This document shows positions 58,727-64,000 of a DNA stretch of 64,000 nucleotides, in pieces. Origin of the DNA: Heliocybe sulcata (Eukaryota > Basidiomycota > Agaricomycetes > Gloeophyllales > Gloeophyllaceae); assembly GCA_004369045.1 (NCBI GenBank), contig ML213506.1:496001-560000 (forward strand). Direction: 5' to 3'. Numbering within the stretch: position 1 is the first letter of the stretch; every line of letters begins with the position of its first letter. A program made the translations under genes and the position numbers. A model generated the notes under the pieces. That model saw nothing but the letters and a program-made list of their open reading frames with translations. It had not been told where the DNA came from and did no database searches.

Positions 58727-60420
58727 ATGGACTCATCTACCAAAGAGAGCTCGACGGCTAAGGCCATCATCGAGCCGTGGGGCCCCGACGTTCCGGAGGA
58801 CGAGTTTCCCGAGTCCTATGAAAGGACGTGGTTCCCGGAGGAGCCACATCCACAGTCTGACAGTCTGGTCGCGTCTGACAGGGCGCAATGTTCTTACAAG
58901 CCAAGACGCTTTGGGTACAGGACGTCCTATAATAATCAAAGAGTCAGAACGGCTCAATCCGACAATCCTGTGCCGAGCCACACCGAACAAGAACCCGTTA
59001 TGGAGGAGAAGGACGTCGGCGTCCTTCTAGATGGACGACTAACGCTGAATTATCCTCCTGTTCTCAAATATATTGAGGAAGTCCAGTTGAAATATGGCTT
59101 TGATTTGCCCGCCGATTTGTTGGAGACTTGTCTCCCGCCCGAGGACCCGAGGGTCTACGCTCTGATAGCGGTGTGGATGAAGAGTGAACCCGTGTGGCCG
59201 ATCTGGTGGGTATTTTTTAATGCTGCCAGGAAGGACGAGACGAGGAGAATTATAGAGGCTCAAGTCCGCGGTACGTCCTTGTCCCTGGGTTAATCTGCGC
59301 TACTAACCTCAGGATTCTTGTAGAGCGGACTATTAGCTCTGGGACTTTACCTGATGACTGGGATTCCACGCTGGTTGAGTACCATATGATAGGGCGACAC
59401 AGGGTTCCTGATGAATGGCTTGTGGATGAAGCAAAGCGTGCCAACGTCCGGGAGCGTAATAGGCAGTCCAAGCGCAAGCTGAAGGATGTTGAGAGCCGTG
59501 AGGGAGACGCCGCTCCTACGGATGCAGCTGTGAAGGCCATATCCAAGCCTCAAGCAAAGAAGAGGAAGACTGTTGGGAGAGGATCTATCAAGAAGCAACG
59601 CGAACCTCTGAAGAAGAGCCCACTTGCGGAGGAAATTGTATCAGAGGACGTGGTAGAGGATCTTCTGGCGTGCGACGACAAGATTGTCAGCACTGTGGGT
59701 GAAGAGCATGCTGCTAGTAGTGCTCACGCGCAATCCGCTGGGGCTACGGCGGCGACAGCAGAGTCTGGTCGGCTTGATACGTGCAGCCGAGCGGAAGATG
59801 CTCCATCCTTCAAGTCCGAATTCCAGCAAGCTGATGCTGCGGAAAACAAGCCTGGTGATGGCATCGTACTCGCAGAGCCGCCCCAGGCTCTCCAGGTTGA
59901 CAGGCCGTCGGTTGCGGCCACCGCAGAGTCCAGTACCGCCTTCAGCGCCTCGGGGACCAAAACCACTGCTGTGGCTTCCAAGTCGCGCCATGTGTTGAGG
60001 AAGACACGGCTGAGGCCCGTCGAGGAGGTGGGTGAAGTTGACAAAGGGGATGCGGTGAAAGCGTGGTTATCCGGTTCCAAGGATGCGAAGGAGCCCGAGA
60101 CCGAGCGTGTAGCAAAGGCGGTGACAGGAAAGGGGGAGGATGAGGAGAAGTCTCAAGATGTCTCCATTATGCAAGACGTGGACAGGAACCTGCAACGTTC
60201 AAAGCTCACTGGTCAAACTCCGGCCAACACCCGGACAGATGGGCTCGTCGAGGAGGGCAGTGAATCCAAGGCACCTGCTGTCGCTCCTCCTGCTGACGAA
60301 ACCAAACCAGTCAGGAAGCGTAGAAGTAGTGTAAAGGCGCTTGAAGCAGCTGAAGGAGCTGTGGAGGCTCCGAAGAGGAAGTCCGTCAGAAAGAAGGCGG
60401 CGACTGCTTCATCCGAATGA
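58727..60420 (+). CDS. Family gene E: unrecognised basic nuclear-type protein (A-E family)
   Basis: Exons 58727-59270 and 59324-60420 (53-nt phase-1 intron with CTAAC branch-like site) give 546 aa. The core reads EKDVGVLLDGRLTLNYPPVL, KYGFDLPADLLETCLPPEDP, RVYALIAVWMKSEPVWPIWW and VFFNAARKDETRRII. After the intron come SGTLPDDWDSTLVEYHMIGR and HRVPDEWLVDEAKRANVRER, then KRKLKD and a long Lys/Glu/Ala tail with KPQAKKRKTVGRGSIKKQRE, ending RRSSVKALEAAEGAVEAPKR and KKAATASSE. The DGRWT motif is changed to DGRLT and HP to YP. It keeps the KALE/APKR end. Function unknown; the relation to GH17-2 next door may be just shared duplication history. Confidence 0.86.
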
Positions 60421-61476
60421 ATGTAGTGGATTCTCTACCTTCGGTTGCAATTGCTATGCTTAGGCCTATTCAGAATGTGAAATGATGTTTGATTCATTGA
60501 TAATGTGTTTGATTAGTGCAGTGGTCTGTATCATTGATTGTTTCGCGGCAGATCCGTACCTTATATATTTTCGTATCTGAAGTCCGCATTCTTGTTATAT
60601 AGAGGAAAATATATACGACTTCCCTTGTTTCATCATGCCGGAATTTGAAAGGACCCCGAGGTTGGGAAGTTGGGACGCGTCAGACGCGACGCCACAGACG
60701 CGACAAAAGCAGTCACATGATCGTGGCTAGACGTGTGACCTACATCCGGCGCGCGTGACTCTGTTACCTTCGCCATAAAAGCTCCATGAACTATCTAGTA
60801 CTGTGTATGCAGACAGCCTTGGTGGTCCTGACTAGAGACTAGCTAGTACAGGCGTACACTGGTGAAGACTCTTGGCGTCCTATTACTCGGTCCTGCGATG
60901 GTCTTCTGAGAATCTCTCGCGTTTCCTGCTCCGTAACGGACATGTTCTTGCAGCGATGTTCGTCACCATGCAAGCCATACCGGTGCAGCCATTGATCCAT
61001 ATTAGGAGCGACTCCCAGCTGGTCATTAATCATTGACCTGGTCTGCATGGCTTCTTGCCCAGTTGATCTGCAAGTTGGCATACTCTTGTTCTGCGATATC
61101 GTCTATGTGTTCTAGGTATATGGAACACTGTATAGCCAGATATATAGCAGCGCACACTGAACGATGATACGAGCTGACTGGAACATTCCATGAACCGACG
61201 CGAGTGCGTTCCCAGCTACAATTCACGCACAATTCACAGCGCTGGTTCACGCCACGCCACGGATCAATACAACCTTCACGGCGCCGACGGGCGTGAATGG
61301 GCGATCTGCAAATCGGGATCTACCATCAGCTTCTCCAAGTGTCGTCGTCCATCTGAGGAAATTCTACTACCCTCACCGGGTTGTGGCGTGCACATCCCCC
61401 TAATGGCAATATCCTATAAAATACGACTGCCCAGACACGTACCCATACCGTCCGGCGACGACGACGACGACAACCC
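60421..61476. other. 3' flank of gene E and gap before the RRM-like gene
   Basis: No gene. At 60675-60710 lie ACGCGT and two further AGACGCGAC words, followed by TCACATGA near 60713: the same kind of motif cluster as behind genes A, B and D. The rest shows nothing recognisable. Confidence 0.45.
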
Positions 61477-62949
61477 ATGGATACGACACGCAGTACGCCC
61501 TCGGAATGGGTGAACCGCTTCGTGGACATCGACTGCAACAGCTCCATACAAGAAATCCGCGAACTCTTCTCTCAATGCGGCGAAATGTACTTGCATTTCT
61601 CTGCACCCTTCTCCTTATTGACCCTCTGAATAGATACGGCATATACCCTTGGAAAAGCGACAAGAGCCCGCAACAACATTACTTTGTCGAATTTTCACAG
61701 AGCGCCAGCGTTGCCAACGCCCGCGCACTGGGAAAGCTGCATCATCACCTCAGTGTACACGCCTTGTCTATGGTGCCCCAGCTCGTTGACCGGTGCCGCT
61801 CAGTTGCTCCCCGTTCCTCCACTCAAGAGTCTCCCGAGGTGTCGTTTGCCTCTCCGAGGCCATCGTCGCCAATGTCGTCACGAGAATCGTCGGTTGGTCC
61901 TCCTAGGAAGCGTACCAGAAGAAGCGGTGTGAAGCATAAGATCAGAGCGGCCCCCGGACTCGCACCTGCAGCGGGACTCTCAAGAATGGATAGCTCGCCT
62001 CCGCCCTTTTCTTCCAATGCGCACAAGGTTGAGACTAGCTTCAGGATTGAGCCTCGAAGGCCCGAGAACGACAAGGAGAATGACGCGCATAGGACACGAC
62101 GAAGACCATCTCTCCCTGCGCATCCGCTCATCAGCCCATCCATCCCTATCCGACTATCTCATGCGTCATTTTCCTCGTCAGGCGCGCATATAACCGTCTT
62201 CTTCAACGGGGAGCGCGTCAGACTTGACGTGGCGACGCTCAGCAGCGACCCTCATCCCGTCGTCACGCTGCTCAAGACGGCCCAGTGCGGACGGGAAACC
62301 TGGATGATGGTAGGCGGGCATTATCGGATGCAAGGGAACCCCGCGGCCGCGCTTGCCGTCACCACGGCCATGGTCGACGGTGCGTATTTGCATTACCTCT
62401 TATATCAACAAGCTAACAACCCTGCTTGATTATCAAGTCCTGACGTCTTCCGGGGTACCGGAGTACGAACTGAAACCCGCGTACCTGATGCTCTCGGGAT
62501 GTCACCGCGACTTGGCGAAGCAGGCTCGGGCAGGGTCGGACGAAGCTGCGGAGCAGTTCTCGCAGTCGGTGCGGTGGCTGCAGAGGGTCTACGGGCGGGA
62601 CGCGCCGCCGCTCGACCCGCCTTCCATTTGCCCGCCTCTCCCTGCCAAACCCTCCCCTCCCTCGAATACCGGCCACATTCGCATTCTGGAGCGGGAGATC
62701 GCGTGCCTGCGCGCGAGGCTGGAGGGGGCGAGGAAGATGGAGGGTGTGGTGGAGAGGAAGGATAGGGAGTTGGAGGAGATGCGGGCGCAGGTGGAGGTGG
62801 CGAGGAGGATGGAGGGGGTGGCGATGGAGAGGGTGAGGAGGGAGGTGGAGGCGAGGGAGAGGGCGGAGGAGAGGGCGGAGGAGGGGGGCGTGGTTAGAGA
62901 GGTTGTGGAGGTTTTGAGGAGGGCCGCGAGGGGGGAGGGGGTGGTTTAG
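61477..62949 (+). CDS. Possible RRM protein with C-terminal coiled coil
   Basis: Exons 61477-61586, 61634-62379 and 62438-62949 give 455 aa, starting MDTTRSTPSEWVNRFVDIDC. Residues about 13-80 look like a single RNA-recognition motif split by intron 1: a first strand (FVDIDC), helix (SIQEIRELFSQCGEI), then HYFVEFSQSASVANARALGK. The RNP aromatic positions are only partly kept. A disordered Ser/Pro/Arg section follows with RKRTRRSGVKHKIR (NLS-like) and a KEN-like DKENDAH. A small globular part comes next (ITVFFNGERVRLDVATL, ETWMMVGGHYRMQGNPAAAL, YLMLSGCHRDLAKQ). The end is a long heptad-like Arg/Glu coiled coil. I do not recognise the family as a whole; the RRM assignment is tentative. Confidence 0.65.
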
Positions 62950-63240
62950 GTGGTCGTGTTCTCTGGATTCAAGGTATTATCTCAGCATCAAGCATATCAA
63001 GACATTCAAGCAGCATGTTATACCCTCATCGCAATCGTCGCCGGCCGTGTACACGTGTTCAGCATCTTTTCTCTCGTCATGTCAAGATACCTCGTTCATG
63101 GACGGTTCTCGTTAAGTCCCGTATATTACTTAGTGCTGTAGATGAAGTGTAATAAGGATATATAATAAAGCAATAAGGTATGAATACAAGCTGATAGCAT
63201 ACAGTACGCAAGACATCCGCGCCCTTCCGTGCCGTGAGGA

Positions 63241-64000
63241 TTAACCGTACCATTTGTCGCCGATTTTGGTCTCTGCTTTTGGGCGGGTGGGGATCATGGT
63301 CTCAGTGATGTTGAACACTTCGATTGCGCGCTGCGAGGCGAGCGAGGGTAAGCAAGGGGAGCAGGGAGGGAAAGGGAGGTGCTTGCCTGCCATGTGGCCA
63401 TGTCGAATTCCATGACGAGCTGTCTCTTCTTCAGACCCTCTTTGTAGTCGTCTTCTGTTGGCGGTTCGCAGAGCACTATGCACATTGTATTAGTCAACGC
63501 GCTGGGTTTACAGATGCGAACGACGTACGGATTGTGGGCTCGCCGGTCTCGGTGTCCAGCGCGCACTTGCCGTCGCGGATGAGGAAGGAGAGGTAGAAGA
63601 GGTTCTCGACGGATTGGCCAAAGTCGGTGGGGTTGACGATGAAGCGGAAGAGGTTAATGGCGGATTCTTGTTGTTCGAGGAGGCGCTCGATCTGGGGAGG
63701 GAGGTGGTGGTGAGGGGATGTGCGAGGAGGGAGGGGAGGGACGTACGGCGACGACGTTCTTGGTGGTCTCATTCTCGGAGCGGGTGATGTCTTCTTCGTT
63801 GATCTGTTGGGGCTTCGCCCTGTCCTCTTCGTTCTTCTCGAGCTTGGCGCGTTTGGAGATGTTGCGTTTCTTGGCTTCTATGGATAGCGGGCCGAGCCTG
63901 GCGCCCCGTCAATACCCTCGTTAATAGGAGCGACTTGGGGCTTGGGGTATGTAGCGCACATAAAGTCCATCGCGGGCACCCGCCGGCTCTTCTGGAGCGC
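63241..64000 (-). CDS. NSE4: SMC5-SMC6 complex subunit Nse4, 3' part
   Basis: Five exons are visible, the 5' part lying beyond the right edge: (64000)-63960, 63897-63747, 63691-63529, 63475-63387, 63330-63241. The joined product reads KSRRVPAMDFMLGPLSIEAK, KRNISKRAKLEKNEED, ENETTKNVVAIERLLEQQES, FIVNPTDFGQSVENLFYLSF, LIRDGKCALDTETGEP, EPPTEDDYKEGLKKRQLVME, then FDMATWQ and AIEVFNIT. The NPTDFGQSVENLFYLSFL(I/V)RDG block is the Nse4 C-terminal winged-helix domain that binds the Smc5 head; with Nse1 and Nse3 it bridges the SMC5/6 heads for DNA repair. The last intron appears to use a GC donor (CAG|GCAAGC) with a normal AG acceptor. It converges with the RRM-like gene (291 bp gap). Confidence 0.93.

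Overview
The window is nuclear DNA of a filamentous basidiomycete, probably an agaricomycete. The genes are split by many short GT-AG introns (about 48-90 nt) and sit on both strands. Several have fungal orthologues I can name: Med27, Ski3, Lsm2, Nse4, ribosomal protein uS7, a DUF4045-gelsolin protein and GH17 glucanases. Exon joins were worked out by eye from frame continuity and splice consensus, so they are gene models and not transcript evidence.

Layout. 1-14 kb is a dense housekeeping block: the start of a Medusa-type (DUF7082) developmental regulator (-), MED27 (-), an unrecognised 222-aa protein (-), a LETM1-domain mitochondrial protein (+), the TPR scaffold SKI3 (-), a small OB-fold Ten1-like protein (+) and a short PAH-domain (Sin3-like) protein (-). 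15-16.6 kb holds paralogue A of an unrecognised nuclear-protein family. 16.6-23.6 kb is gene-poor and contains diverged repeats of broken coding sequence. 23.6-31.2 kb holds an unrecognised 532-aa gene, RPS5/uS7, a possible kinase relic and an F-box protein. 32-43 kb holds paralogues B, C and D. C and D are the arms of a 2.4-kb inverted duplication that brackets LSM2 and WDR83. 44-60 kb holds a GH17 glucanase (-), a DUF4045-gelsolin protein (-), a GPI-anchored cysteine-rich surface protein (-), the purine enzyme ADE8 (+), a second GH17 gene (+) and paralogue E (+). 61-64 kb holds an unrecognised protein with a possible RRM (+) and the 3' part of NSE4 (-).

The most notable content is the five-member family A-E. 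It shares a core of about 90 residues (GVLxDGxWTxxHP ... PPxDLRVYALVAL ... FW), a phase-1 intron at the same place, a VPDEW motif after it, a long low-complexity basic tail and a KALE/APKR C-terminal motif. I cannot assign it to any known family. C and D are nearly identical over their 5' 1.7 kb and clearly diverged outside it on both sides, the pattern left by gene conversion. The unit GH17 + family gene also occurs twice in opposite orientation (GH17-1/D and GH17-2/E), suggesting an older inverted segmental duplication. I recognised no tRNA, intact rRNA gene, CRISPR array, or intact transposon or retroelement.
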